In this document: in pieces, positions 33,589 through 41,693 of the stretch
How the letters are laid out: each line of letters begins with the position of its first letter
Numbering within the stretch: the stretch's first letter is position 1
Origin: Mycobacterium kyorinense
GTDB lineage: Bacteria > Actinomycetota > Actinomycetes > Mycobacteriales > Mycobacteriaceae
Length of the DNA: 46,563 nt
Assembly: GCF_002101735.1 (NCBI RefSeq)
Contig: NZ_LQPE01000152.1
Location: 1-46,563 of the forward strand
Reading direction: 5' to 3'
Translations under genes and position numbers: made by a program
Notes under the pieces: model-generated
What the model saw: the letters and a program-made list of their open reading frames with translations, nothing else
Database searches by the model: none
What the model was told of the DNA's origin: nothing

Positions 33589-34158
33589 TCAGTGCGGTTC
33601 GAGAATCCGGGCGACCTCGGCGCCGACGGCATTCTTGAGGTCCGCCTCGGGCATGTCGTCGATGCCCGCCGCCGAACGCAGAAACGGCTCGAAGAGCCGC
33701 CAACCCAGTTGCATCGCAACGGCATTGGCCACCGCCAGGCGAGCGCCTCGGTCGCTGTCGTGTTGCGGCTGAACCCGTTCGAGCAGCAACGCCACGGTGG
33801 GAAAGTGGGTCTGCAGCTGCCCCGCCGGGTAGCCGTCCAGCAGCGTCCGGGCCATCACCCGCAGATGCCGGTCGACGGCCCGGTCGATGTCCTCGGCCCT
33901 CGCCCCGTTCTCCATTAGCTCGGTCAGGCCGGCACCCAGGTGGTCGAGCACGGCGCCGACCAGTCGTTCCTTGGTCCCGAAGTGGCGAAACACCAAGCCG
34001 TGGTTGACCTTCGACCGAGCGGCGATGTCGCGGATCGACGTCGCCGCCGGACCGCGTTCGGCGAACAGATCCGACGCGGCGTCCAGGATGGCGGCCACCA
34101 CCTGTTCGCGACCGACTGGCGGCCGCTCCTTTTTGGCCCTTGACCCGGCTGTAGTCAT
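33589..34158 (-). CDS. TetR-family repressor (Rv3405c-like)
   Basis: 189 residues from MTTAGSRAKKERP. HTH SIRDIAARSKVNHGLVFRHF (about 40-59), then a helical ligand domain. The ATG at 34158 has TACTGT (34170-34165) seven bases upstream, a leaderless arrangement; ATG 34176 is an in-frame alternative. It is divergent to the 2OG-dioxygenase gene, with two matching palindromes between. In M. tuberculosis Rv3405c represses Rv3406, and its loss raises Rv3406 and causes resistance to carboxyquinoxaline DprE1 inhibitors. Confidence 0.93.
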   Translation of the reverse strand: MTTAGSRAKKERPPVGREQVVAAILDAASDLFAERGPAATSIRDIAARSKVNHGLVFRHFGTKERLVGAVLDHLGAGLTELMENGARAEDIDRAVDRHLRVMARTLLDGYPAGQLQTHFPTVALLLERVQPQHDSDRGARLAVANAVAMQLGWRLFEPFLRSAAGIDDMPEADLKNAVGAEVARILEPH

Positions 34159-34168
34159 GCGACTACAG
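34149..34168. promoter_or_regulatory. TetR operator 1 (overlaps tetR start and -10)
   Basis: CTGTAGTC-ATGC-GACTACAG, perfect 8-base arms. It covers part of the -10 and the start codon of the tetR gene, so binding would repress the regulator itself. The core TGTAGTC-N4-GACTACA is identical to operator 2. Confidence 0.85.
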
Positions 34169-34183
34169 TAGCGCATACCTTGG

Positions 34184-34201
34184 TGTAGTCAGATGACTAC
34201 A
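34184..34201. promoter_or_regulatory. TetR operator 2 (dioxygenase promoter)
   Basis: TGTAGTC-AGAT-GACTACA, a palindrome whose perfect arms extend to 8 bases on each side of a 2-base centre. It lies just after a possible -10 TACCTT (34176-34181) of the dioxygenase gene. The centre is 34 bp from operator 1, about three helix turns, so two dimers could bind on the same face. Confidence 0.85.
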
Positions 34202-34225
34202 CGTCGGATCGAGAGGACGACTTCA

Positions 34226-35107
34226 ATGACTCTGAACGTGACCAAGCTGGGCAGCCGCATCGGGGCGCGGATCGACGGGGTGCGCCTGAGCGGCGACCTC
34301 GACGCCGACGCGGCCGATGCGATTCATCAGGCGCTGCTGCGCCACAAGGTGATCTTCTTCCGCGGCCAGGAGCACCTCGATGACAGCGAGCAGCTCGCAT
34401 TTGCGCGGCTGCTGGGCACTCCGATCGGCCACCCGGCGATCAAGGCGGACAATGCGCCCGTCATCACGCCGATCGATTCCGACTACGGCAAGGCCAACCG
34501 CTGGCACACCGACGTGACATTCGTGGCGAACTACCCGGCGGCGTCGATCCTGCGCGCCGTCACCCTGCCGGGCTACGGCGGCTCGACGCTGTGGGCCTCC
34601 ACCGCGGCCGCCTATACCGCACTGCCCGAACCGCTCAAGCACCTCGCGGAGAATCTCTGGGCGCTGCACAGCAATCGCTATGACTACGCCGCCGCCCCGG
34701 CAGCGCTGACCGACCAGCAGCGTGCGCTGCGAGAAGCATTCGAGCAGATTGACTTTCGCACTGAACATCCGGTGGTGCGGGTACACCCGGAGACCGGCGA
34801 ACGAACATTGGTCGCGGGCGATTTCGTGCGTGGCTTCCTCGGCGTGGACAGTTACGAGTCACACGTGCTGCTGGAGTTGCTGCAACGGCGAATCACCGTG
34901 CCGGAGAACACTATCCGCTGGAATTGGGAACCGGGCGACGTCGCGATCTGGGACAACCGGGCCACCCAGCACCGCGCCGTCGACGACTACGACGACCAGC
35001 ACCGCCTCATGCACCGGGTCACGCTGATGGGCGACGTGCCCGTCGACGTGCACGGGCAGCGCAGCCGGGTTGTCAGCGGCGCGCCCCTGGAGGCAGTCGC
35101 AAGCTAA
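34226..35107 (+). CDS. Fe(II)/2-oxoglutarate dioxygenase, TauD/alkylsulfatase type (Rv3406-like)
   Basis: 293 residues from ATG with GAGAGGA upstream (34211-34217); an earlier in-frame ATG at 34193 lies within operator 2. Iron ligands H94 and D96 in WHTDVTF and H249 in ATQHRAV; R260 is the likely 2-oxoglutarate anchor. M. tuberculosis Rv3406 is a type II alkyl sulfatase that also oxidises carboxyquinoxaline drugs; this protein is probably its orthologue by order, regulator and length. Its 3' end overlaps choD by 4 bases on the opposite strand. Confidence 0.93.
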   Translation: MTLNVTKLGSRIGARIDGVRLSGDLDADAADAIHQALLRHKVIFFRGQEHLDDSEQLAFARLLGTPIGHPAIKADNAPVITPIDSDYGKANRWHTDVTFVANYPAASILRAVTLPGYGGSTLWASTAAAYTALPEPLKHLAENLWALHSNRYDYAAAPAALTDQQRALREAFEQIDFRTEHPVVRVHPETGERTLVAGDFVRGFLGVDSYESHVLLELLQRRITVPENTIRWNWEPGDVAIWDNRATQHRAVDDYDDQHRLMHRVTLMGDVPVDVHGQRSRVVSGAPLEAVAS

Positions 35108-36840
35108 CCCGCGGAGCGGGTCGGCTCGCTGGGCTGCCAGCGCAGCGCGCCGGGCGCGTCGGCGGGCACCACGGGGCTCTTCGGCGCGATCGGATCCAGC
35201 CGGCGATACGGCTCACCCTGGCGCGGACGCAGGTCGTCCTCGCCCTTGTTGGGCCACAGCGACGCGGCCCGCTCGGCCTGCGCGGTGATCGACAGCGACG
35301 GGTTGACACCGAGATTCGCCGAGATCGCGGCGCCGTCGTGCACCGAAAGCGTCGGGTAGTTGTAGACCCGCTGATACGGGTCGACGACGCCGTGCTCCGG
35401 GCTGTCGCCGATCACCGCGCCGCCCAGGAAGTGCGCCGTGAGCGGGATGTTGAACAGCTCGCCCCAGGTGCCGCCGGCCACGCCGTCGATCTTCTTCGCG
35501 ATCCGGCGGGTGACCTCGTTGCCGACCGGGATCCACGTTGGGTTGGGTTCGCCATGGCCCTGCTTGCTGGCATAGCGGCGAATGCCGAGCCTGTTCCGCT
35601 TGGTGAACGTGGTGATCGAATTGTCCAGATGCTGCATGACCAAAGCGATCACCGTGCGCTCGCTCCACCGCCGCGGGTTGAGCAGCCGCAGCGTGCCGCG
35701 CGGGTCGTTCCGGGCGTTTTCTAGTAGCTGTTTCCAGCGCCGCACGTCGGTGCCTTCGGGGCCGGGCCCGTCGGTCATCAGCGTCTGCAACAGGCCCATC
35801 GCGTTGGACCCCTTGCCGTACCGGACCGGTTCGATGTGGGTGTCCGACGTCGGGTGGATCGACGACGTGATCGCCACCCCGTGGGTCAGGTCCAGGTCGG
35901 GACTGACCTCCAGGCGCCCGGCGCCCACGATCGATTCGGAGTTGGTGCGGGTCAACTCGCCCAGCCTCTCGGACAGCTTGGGCAGCCTCCCCTTGTCGCG
36001 CATCTTGAACAGCAGCTTCTGGGTGTTGTACGTCCCGGCGGCCAGCACCAGATACTTGGCAGTGAAGGTGCGCCGCTTGCGGCGCACCCAGCGCCCGGTG
36101 TGCACGGTGCGAACTTCCCAGATCCCGTCGGGCCGCTGCTCGAACGCGGTTACGGTGGTCATCGGAATGACTTGTGCCCCAGCGGTTTCCGCGAGGCCGA
36201 GGTAATTCTTCACCAGGGTGTTCTTGGCGCCGTAGCGGCATCCGGTCATGCAGGATCCGCATTCGAGGCAGCCGGTGCGGTCGGGGCCGACGCCACCGAA
36301 GTATGGGTCGGGCACCGTCTTGCCCGGCGCCTTGGTGCCGTCGGGCCCGAAGAACACGCCGACCGGGGTCGGCACGAACGTGTCGCCCACCCCCATCTCG
36401 TCGGCGACCTCTTTGACCACGCGATCGGCGTCGGTGAAGGTCGGGTTCGTGACCACGCCGAGCATCCGCTGCGCCTGCTCGTAGTGCGGCATCAACTCGG
36501 CACGCCAGTCGGTGATGCCGCTCCACTGCTTGTCGTTGAAGAACGGATCGGGCGGGACGTAGAGCGTGTTGGCGTAGTTCAGCGATCCGCCGCCGACCCC
36601 GGCGCCGGCCAGGATCATGCAGTTCTGCAGGAGGTGGATGCGCTGGATCCCGTAGCAGCCCAGCTTCGGCGCCCACAGGAACTCGCGCAGGTGCCACGAG
36701 TTCTTGGCGAACTCGTCGTCGGCGAAGCGGCGGCCGGCCTCGAGCACGCCGACTCGGTAGCCCTTCTCGGTCAGCCGCAGCGCCGTGACGCTGCCCCCGA
36801 AACCCGAACCGATAATCAGGACGTCGTAATCCGGTTCCAC
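35104..36840 (-). CDS. choD: GMC-type cholesterol oxidase homologue (ChoD)
   Basis: 578 residues, the length of M. tuberculosis ChoD (Rv3409c). GTG start, FAD motif IIGSGFGGS (9-17) followed by VGVLEAGRRF, and a GMC-like substrate domain. A ferredoxin-like cysteine cluster CLECGSCMTGC (about residue 195-205) is conserved in this group. The ChoD type is usually annotated as cholesterol oxidase, although its role in sterol use in M. tuberculosis is doubted. It lies 16 bases after guaB3 on the same strand. It belongs to the conserved block, not to the mce locus. Confidence 0.92.
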   Translation of the reverse strand: MEPDYDVLIIGSGFGGSVTALRLTEKGYRVGVLEAGRRFADDEFAKNSWHLREFLWAPKLGCYGIQRIHLLQNCMILAGAGVGGGSLNYANTLYVPPDPFFNDKQWSGITDWRAELMPHYEQAQRMLGVVTNPTFTDADRVVKEVADEMGVGDTFVPTPVGVFFGPDGTKAPGKTVPDPYFGGVGPDRTGCLECGSCMTGCRYGAKNTLVKNYLGLAETAGAQVIPMTTVTAFEQRPDGIWEVRTVHTGRWVRRKRRTFTAKYLVLAAGTYNTQKLLFKMRDKGRLPKLSERLGELTRTNSESIVGAGRLEVSPDLDLTHGVAITSSIHPTSDTHIEPVRYGKGSNAMGLLQTLMTDGPGPEGTDVRRWKQLLENARNDPRGTLRLLNPRRWSERTVIALVMQHLDNSITTFTKRNRLGIRRYASKQGHGEPNPTWIPVGNEVTRRIAKKIDGVAGGTWGELFNIPLTAHFLGGAVIGDSPEHGVVDPYQRVYNYPTLSVHDGAAISANLGVNPSLSITAQAERAASLWPNKGEDDLRPRQGEPYRRLDPIAPKSPVVPADAPGALRWQPSEPTRSAG

Positions 36841-36856
36841 CCGGCCAGCCTAGCCC

Positions 36857-37993
36857 TCAGCTGCCGACGGTCAGGCCGACCTTCTGGAATTCCTTGAGGT
36901 CGCAGTAGCCGGCCTTGGCCATCGACCGGCGCAGGCCGCCGACCAGGTTCAGCGAACCGAACGGGTCGTCGGACGGGCCGGTGAGCACCTGCCGCAGCGG
37001 CGGGCGCTCCCCGATCGCGACCTGAAGCAGCGCGCCGCGCGGCAGCGACGGGTGCGCGGCGGCGGCCGGCCAGAACCAGCCGTCGCCCAGCGCCTCGGCG
37101 GCCTCGGCCAGCGGCGTGCCCAGCACCACCGCGTCGGCGCCGCAGGCGATGGCCTTGGCCAGCTCGCCGGAGCTGTGGATGTCGCCGTCGGCCAGCACGT
37201 GCACGTAGCGGCCGCCGGTCTCGTCGAGGTATTCGCGCCGGGCGGCGGCGGCGTCGGCGATGGCGGTGGCCATCGGCACGCTGATGCCGAGCACCTCGTC
37301 GCTGGTGGTCACACCGCGCGTCGAGCCGTAGCCCACGATGACGCCGGCCGCGCCGGTGCGCATCAGGTGCAACGCGGTGCGATGGTCGAGCACCCCGCCG
37401 GCCACCACCGGCACGTCGAGTTCGGCGATGAACGTCTTGAGGTTGAGCGGCTCGCCGTCGCTGGCGACGCGTTCGGCGGAGACGATCGTGCCCTGGATGA
37501 CCAGCAGGTCCACCCCGGCGGCAAGCAGCGACGGGGTCAGCGCCTGGGCGTTTTGCGGACTGACCCGCACCGCGGTGGTCACCCCGGCCTCGCGGATGCG
37601 GGCGATCGCGGCGCCCAGCAGCTCGGGGTCCAGCGGCGCGGCGTGCAGCTGCTGCAGCAGCCGGATCGCCGCCGACGGCTCGGGTTCTTTCTCGGCTGCC
37701 TCGATGACCTGGGCGATCTTGGCCTGCACGTCGGCGTGCCGGCCGATCAGCCCTTCGCCGTTGAGTATGCCCAGCCCGCCGAGCCGGCCCAGCTCGATGG
37801 CGAACTCCGGGGACACCAGCGCGTCGGTGGGGTGGGCGATGACGGGGATCTCGAATCGGTAGGCGTCGAGCTGCCACGCCGTCGAGACGTCTTGGGAGGA
37901 GCGGGTGCGCCGGGACGGCACGATGTTGATGTCGGCGAGCTCGTAGGTGCGGCGGGCGGTGCGGCCCATGCCGATCTCGACCATGTCACGCAT
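36857..37993 (-). CDS. guaB3: GuaB3, IMP dehydrogenase-family protein lacking CBS domains
   Basis: 378 residues, matching Rv3410c. TIM-barrel IMPDH/GMP-reductase-like fold without the CBS insert. The loop that in true IMPDH reads GPGSICTT is here VGYGSTRGVTT, with no cysteine, so classical IMPDH catalysis is not expected; in M. tuberculosis only GuaB2 showed IMPDH activity. Start ATG 37993 (MRDMVEIGMGRTARR) is family typical. It follows guaB2 by 21 bases, in one operon with it. Confidence 0.93.
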   Translation of the reverse strand: MRDMVEIGMGRTARRTYELADINIVPSRRTRSSQDVSTAWQLDAYRFEIPVIAHPTDALVSPEFAIELGRLGGLGILNGEGLIGRHADVQAKIAQVIEAAEKEPEPSAAIRLLQQLHAAPLDPELLGAAIARIREAGVTTAVRVSPQNAQALTPSLLAAGVDLLVIQGTIVSAERVASDGEPLNLKTFIAELDVPVVAGGVLDHRTALHLMRTGAAGVIVGYGSTRGVTTSDEVLGISVPMATAIADAAAARREYLDETGGRYVHVLADGDIHSSGELAKAIACGADAVVLGTPLAEAAEALGDGWFWPAAAAHPSLPRGALLQVAIGERPPLRQVLTGPSDDPFGSLNLVGGLRRSMAKAGYCDLKEFQKVGLTVGS

Positions 37994-38014
37994 GAGCGAC
38001 CCTTCTCGATCGGT

Positions 38015-39580
38015 TCACCGCACGTAGTAGTTGGGCGCTTCGGCGGTCATCGTGATGTCGTGCGGGTGGCTTTCCTTGAGGCCCGCCGCGGTGATGCGGA
38101 CGAATTGCGCCTGCTGAAGCATTTCGATGGTGGCCGACCCGGTGTAGCCCATCGCGGCGCGCAGGCCTCCGGTGAGCTGGTGGATCACGGTCGCCAGCGG
38201 CCCGCGGAACGGCACCCGGCCCTCGATGCCCTCGGGGACCAGCTTGTCCTCGCTCAACGCGTCGTCCTGAAAGTAGCGGTCCTTGGAGTACGACTTGCCC
38301 TCGCCGCGTCCCTGCATCGCACCCAGCGATCCCATCCCGCGGTAGCTCTTGTACTGCTTGCCGTTGACGAAGATCAGCTCGCCGGGCGCTTCGGCGGTGC
38401 CGGCCAACAGCGACCCGAGCATGGTCGTCGAGGCCCCGGCGGCCAGCGCCTTGGCGATGTCGCCGGAGTACTGCAGCCCGCCGTCGGCGATCACCGGCAC
38501 ACCCGCCGGGCCGCAGGCCGCCACCGCTTCCAGGATCGCGGTGATCTGCGGGGCGCCGACGCCGGCGACCACCCGCGTAGTGCAGATGGATCCGGGGCCC
38601 ACCCCGACCTTGACCGCGTCGGCGCCGGCTTCGACCAGCGCGGCGGCCGCCGATCGGGTGGCGACGTTGCCGCCAACCACCTCGACCCGTTCGCCCACCT
38701 CGACCTTGAGCTTGCCGACCATGTTGAGCACCAGCCGGTTGTGGGCGTGCGCGGTGTCGACGACCAGCACGTCGACACCGGCGTCGACCAGGGTCATGGC
38801 GCGCACCCAGGCGTCGTCGCCGACGCCGACGGCGGCGCCGACCAACAGCCGACCGTCGCTGTCCTTGGTGGCGTTGGGATGCTGCTCGGTCTTGACGAAG
38901 TCCTTGACGGTGATCAGCCCGGTCAGCCGGCCGCGGCCGTCGACGATCGGAAGCTTCTCGATCTTGTGGCGGCGCAGCAGACCCAGGGCCGCGTCGGCGG
39001 TCACGCCTTCCTGGGCCGTGATCAGCGGGGCTTTGGTCATCACCTCGGAGACCGGCTTGGACTGGTCGACCTCGAAGCGCATGTCGCGGTTGGTGATGAT
39101 CCCGACCAGCTCGCCGGTGTCGCCGATCACCGGCAGGCCGGAGATCCGGAAGCGGGCGCACAGCGCGTCGACTTCGGCCAACGTGTTGTCCGGCCGGCAG
39201 GTGACCGGATCGGTGACCATACCGGCCTCGGAACGCTTGACGGTTTCGACCTGCCCGGCCTGGTCGGCCACCGACAGGTTGCGGTGCAGCACGCCCATGC
39301 CGCCGGCGCGGGCCATCGCGATCGCCATCCGCGACTCGGTGACGGTGTCCATCGCCGAGCTGACCAGCGGCACCTTCAGCCGGATCTTGCGGGTCAGCTG
39401 GCTGGAGGTATCGGCGGTGGCCGGCACCACATCGGAGGCCGCCGGTAGCAGCAGCACGTCGTCGAAGGTCAGGCCCAGCATCGCGACCTTGTGCGGATCG
39501 TCGCCACCGGTGGGCACCGCGTCCTCGGGGATCCCACCGACGCGCGCGTACGGGCTGACAATGAGGTCGTCGGTGGACAT
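38015..39580 (-). CDS. guaB2: inosine-5'-monophosphate dehydrogenase (GuaB2)
   Basis: 521 residues from MSTDDLIVSPYARVGG. Complete IMPDH: substrate motif AMDTVTESRMAIAMA, two CBS domains (about 120-235), catalytic C333 in GPGSICTTR and the flap YRGMGSLGAM. It makes XMP from IMP, the committed step to GTP, and is essential in mycobacteria. Upstream in-frame starts (39595, 39619) are possible; TAGGAT near 39621-39616 could be its -10, which favours starts downstream of it. Confidence 0.97.
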   Translation of the reverse strand: MSTDDLIVSPYARVGGIPEDAVPTGGDDPHKVAMLGLTFDDVLLLPAASDVVPATADTSSQLTRKIRLKVPLVSSAMDTVTESRMAIAMARAGGMGVLHRNLSVADQAGQVETVKRSEAGMVTDPVTCRPDNTLAEVDALCARFRISGLPVIGDTGELVGIITNRDMRFEVDQSKPVSEVMTKAPLITAQEGVTADAALGLLRRHKIEKLPIVDGRGRLTGLITVKDFVKTEQHPNATKDSDGRLLVGAAVGVGDDAWVRAMTLVDAGVDVLVVDTAHAHNRLVLNMVGKLKVEVGERVEVVGGNVATRSAAAALVEAGADAVKVGVGPGSICTTRVVAGVGAPQITAILEAVAACGPAGVPVIADGGLQYSGDIAKALAAGASTTMLGSLLAGTAEAPGELIFVNGKQYKSYRGMGSLGAMQGRGEGKSYSKDRYFQDDALSEDKLVPEGIEGRVPFRGPLATVIHQLTGGLRAAMGYTGSATIEMLQQAQFVRITAAGLKESHPHDITMTAEAPNYYVR

Positions 39581-39698
39581 CGCCGGGTCCTCCATACGCA
39601 GGCGGAGTGAGAAACCCATCCTATCGGCTCGCCCGGCACCCGCGGCGACGCGCGCCGGGGGGCCGGTGATCCGCTGGCGCGATGCCTGTGGGGCTGCG

Positions 39699-39704
39699 TA
39701 ATGT
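39699..39704 (+). promoter_or_regulatory. -10 element for a leaderless DUF5319 gene transcript
   Basis: TAATGT is followed by six bases and then the GTG start at 39711, the spacing expected when transcription begins on the start codon itself. There is no ribosome site at the usual distance. Divergent to guaB2, 130 bases away. Confidence 0.55.
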
Positions 39705-39710
39705 GGAGAC

Positions 39711-40124
39711 GTGCGCGACTACCTTCCACCGGGTTTGCCGCCCGATCCGTTTGCCGACGACCCGTGCGATCCGTCGGCAGCGCTGGACGCCGTCGAGCCG
39801 GGTCAACCGCTGGACCCTCAGGAGCGGATGGCGGTGGAAGCCGACCTGGCCGACCTGGCGGTCTACGAGGCTTTGTTGGCGCACAAGGGAATTCGCGGCC
39901 TGGTGGTGTGCTGCGACGAATGTCAGCAGGACCACTACCACGACTGGGACATGCTGCGGGCCAACCTCCTGCAGCTGCTGGTCGACGGCACCGTCCGTCC
40001 GCACGAGCCGGCCTACGACCCCGAGCCGGACGCCTACGTCACGTGGGATTACTGCCGCGGGTACGCCGACGCTTCGCTCAACGAGGCGACGTCGGACACC
40101 GAGGGGTTCCACGGGCGCCGCTGA
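39711..40124 (+). CDS. DUF5319 conserved actinobacterial protein (Rv3412-like)
   Basis: 137 residues, small, acidic and soluble. The central block VVCCDECQQDHYHDWDML holds three cysteines and two histidines that could bind a metal and is the family hallmark. N-terminus rich in Asp and Pro (RDYLPPGLPPDPF). Function unknown. It is conserved between guaB2 and the sigD cluster in mycobacteria, here with a TA pair inserted just after it. Confidence 0.92.
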   Translation: MRDYLPPGLPPDPFADDPCDPSAALDAVEPGQPLDPQERMAVEADLADLAVYEALLAHKGIRGLVVCCDECQQDHYHDWDMLRANLLQLLVDGTVRPHEPAYDPEPDAYVTWDYCRGYADASLNEATSDTEGFHGRR

Positions 40125-40125
40125 G

Positions 40126-40554
40126 TCACGCGGCCAACGGATTGGTCCAACGAAGGCCAGGAAACCGGGTGAAATCTGCGTCCGCAGAAGCTAATTCGAC
40201 CCCATGCTCGATCGCGAGCGCCGCCAGCTGTCCGTCAAGGACAAGATTGCCGGTGATCTCGACCTGTGCGCACAGTCTCGCGTAAACCCGTGCGGTGGTG
40301 TCCGTCGCGGGTGGAATCCAGACCACGGGAATTGCGAGCCAATCTTCGACGTACCTCCACGCGTCGGCGGCTGGAAGTGGGTTCTCGGTAACTCGCGGAT
40401 GCGTGACGACCCGCAGGAAAGCTCCGATGGTCTGCCAGGGCAGTCCCACTCGGATATCACCGTGAAGCGTTTCCTCCAGCCAGGCTGCAGCCGCTTTGTT
40501 ATGCCTGCTGCTCTCGTCCACCGCATAGAGCAACAGGTTCGCGTCAACGATCAT
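40126..40554 (-). CDS. vapC: VapC-type PIN-domain ribonuclease toxin
   Basis: 142 residues from MIVDANLLLYAVD. PIN acidic residues D4, D107 (LVLDGQ) and D125/D127 (SADADF) are in place. VapC toxins cleave specific tRNA or rRNA when freed from VapB. An upstream in-frame start (40575) would overlap vapB further. It overlaps the antitoxin gene by 11 bases and ends 1 base from the DUF5319 stop, a tight insertion between conserved genes. Confidence 0.93.
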   Translation of the reverse strand: MIVDANLLLYAVDESSRHNKAAAAWLEETLHGDIRVGLPWQTIGAFLRVVTHPRVTENPLPAADAWRYVEDWLAIPVVWIPPATDTTARVYARLCAQVEITGNLVLDGQLAALAIEHGVELASADADFTRFPGLRWTNPLAA

Positions 40555-40774
40555 CGTCGAGGAGATCAAGCACATCCGCGACGTTTGTGATGTCCACCTT
40601 CAACCCGATCTTCGACGTTCGGTGCTGATACGTGGCGGCCTTGGTCGTGGCGCTTTCGTCGACCATGCCGCGACGTGCCAGAAAATTCAGGGCCTCGCTG
40701 AGGCCCATTCCGGTACGACGTAGTCGTTCGATTGCGGCGGCTACATCGTCATCGAGCACCACGGTGGTGCGCAT
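40544..40774 (-). CDS. vapB: VapB-type ribbon-helix-helix antitoxin
   Basis: 76 residues from MRTTVVLDDDVAAAIERL. The N-terminal ribbon-helix-helix (beta strand TTVVLDD, helices to about 40) binds DNA; the C-terminal part (YQHRTSKIGLKVDITNVADVLDLL) binds the toxin. TACCAT (40786-40781) lies six bases before the ATG, suggesting a leaderless transcript; ATG 40804 would place the start inside the operator. Unlike VapB47 of M. tuberculosis, which is of the Phd type as I recall it. Confidence 0.92.
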   Translation of the reverse strand: MRTTVVLDDDVAAAIERLRRTGMGLSEALNFLARRGMVDESATTKAATYQHRTSKIGLKVDITNVADVLDLLDDDR

Positions 40775-40795
40775 AACACCATGGTACCCACGCGG

Positions 40796-40811
40796 ACGCA
40801 TCATGATGCGT
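40796..40811. promoter_or_regulatory. palindromic operator of the vapBC promoter
   Basis: ACGCATCATGATGCGT is a perfect 16-bp palindrome centred 30 bases upstream of the vapB ATG, at the expected -35 position of its promoter. RHH antitoxins repress their own operon by binding such sites, so autoregulation is likely. Confidence 0.75.
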
Positions 40812-40838
40812 GATGAACTGCATCGCCATGCAACCCCG

Positions 40839-41693
40839 TCAGGGGATGGTGGACGTCGACCCCGAGGATGTCGGTTGGCTGGGCGTAGTGGTTGCCGCGG
40901 CTGTGGACGAGGGGGTCGTGGCGCTCGGCGAGGTCGGCGATGTCGTTACGGCCTCCGAAGGCGTCGGAGTGGACGTGGTCGTCGCCGTCGGGGACGACGT
41001 CGTCGAAGTCGTCGTCTCAGAACTGGACTCCGAAGCGCTCACCGACGTCGTGGACGCCGATGTTGCCGGTGCGACAACGGGATTCGCCGTCGAGCTGGGG
41101 GCAGCCGTCGCATTCGGATCCCGGGTGGATACCTTGGCGTTCAGCTGGTTCACCTGGTCGATCAGATTCTGTTTACGGGTGCTGTCGTTGACGCTCTGCA
41201 CGCTGGTGCTGAGCGCCGCGAGCTTGTCCTGGGCCTGATCCCACTGGCCCTGGTTGATCATTTGCTGGACCTGCTCGATCTCGGTTTTGGCGGCCAACTC
41301 GACGCGGTCGTCATGCACCGACTGAGGCTCACCGAACAACATCGTGTGCACGCCGAAGAGCGCGTCGCCGGGCTGGGCGCCGCCCACCATGGCGCCGAAC
41401 CCGCCGAGCGTCAGCACGGCCGCGGCCACCGACCCGGCCAGTGCCAGGCGGCGCCGGCTGGGCGGCCGCTCGGCCAGCCCCTGGTGCAGCGCCGCCGCCG
41501 CCTCTCGGTCCGACACCAGTGCGCTCGCCGGCGGCCACCGCAAGTCGTCGCGCCACTCCGCCAGCAGCACGGCCAGCGCCTCGTCGCCGGGCTCACTGAG
41601 GTCGACCGGGCGCCGGGTCGCGAGGGCGTCGAGCAGCCGATCGGTGCGTGCCACCGCGGCCAGGTCGGGCTGACTGAAATCAGGCATAGTCAC
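40839..41693 (-). CDS. rsdA: anti-sigma-D factor RsdA
   Basis: 284 residues. N-terminal cytoplasmic sigma-binding part (about 1-80), one membrane segment (about 82-105, LALAGSVAAAVLTLGG), an extracytoplasmic helical part (about 115-190) and a Ser/Thr/Pro-rich tail (about 195-284). It corresponds to M. tuberculosis Rv3413c, which holds SigD until regulated proteolysis. Start GTG 41693 or ATG 41687 both overlap the sigD end, so the two are co-translated. Confidence 0.93.
   Translation of the reverse strand: MTMPDFSQPDLAAVARTDRLLDALATRRPVDLSEPGDEALAVLLAEWRDDLRWPPASALVSDREAAAALHQGLAERPPSRRRLALAGSVAAAVLTLGGFGAMVGGAQPGDALFGVHTMLFGEPQSVHDDRVELAAKTEIEQVQQMINQGQWDQAQDKLAALSTSVQSVNDSTRKQNLIDQVNQLNAKVSTRDPNATAAPSSTANPVVAPATSASTTSVSASESSSETTTSTTSSPTATTTSTPTPSEAVTTSPTSPSATTPSSTAAATTTPSQPTSSGSTSTIP

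Noticed and set aside
37052..39448. 798-codon open frame on the + strand across guaB3 and guaB2
   Set aside because: It lies antisense to two clear IMPDH-family genes. Long shadow frames are common in GC-rich coding DNA and its protein has no recognisable fold or bias.
40839..41110. Low-complexity repeat in the sigD region
   Set aside because: It encodes the Ser/Thr/Pro-rich tail expected for RsdA; it is not a DNA repeat element.
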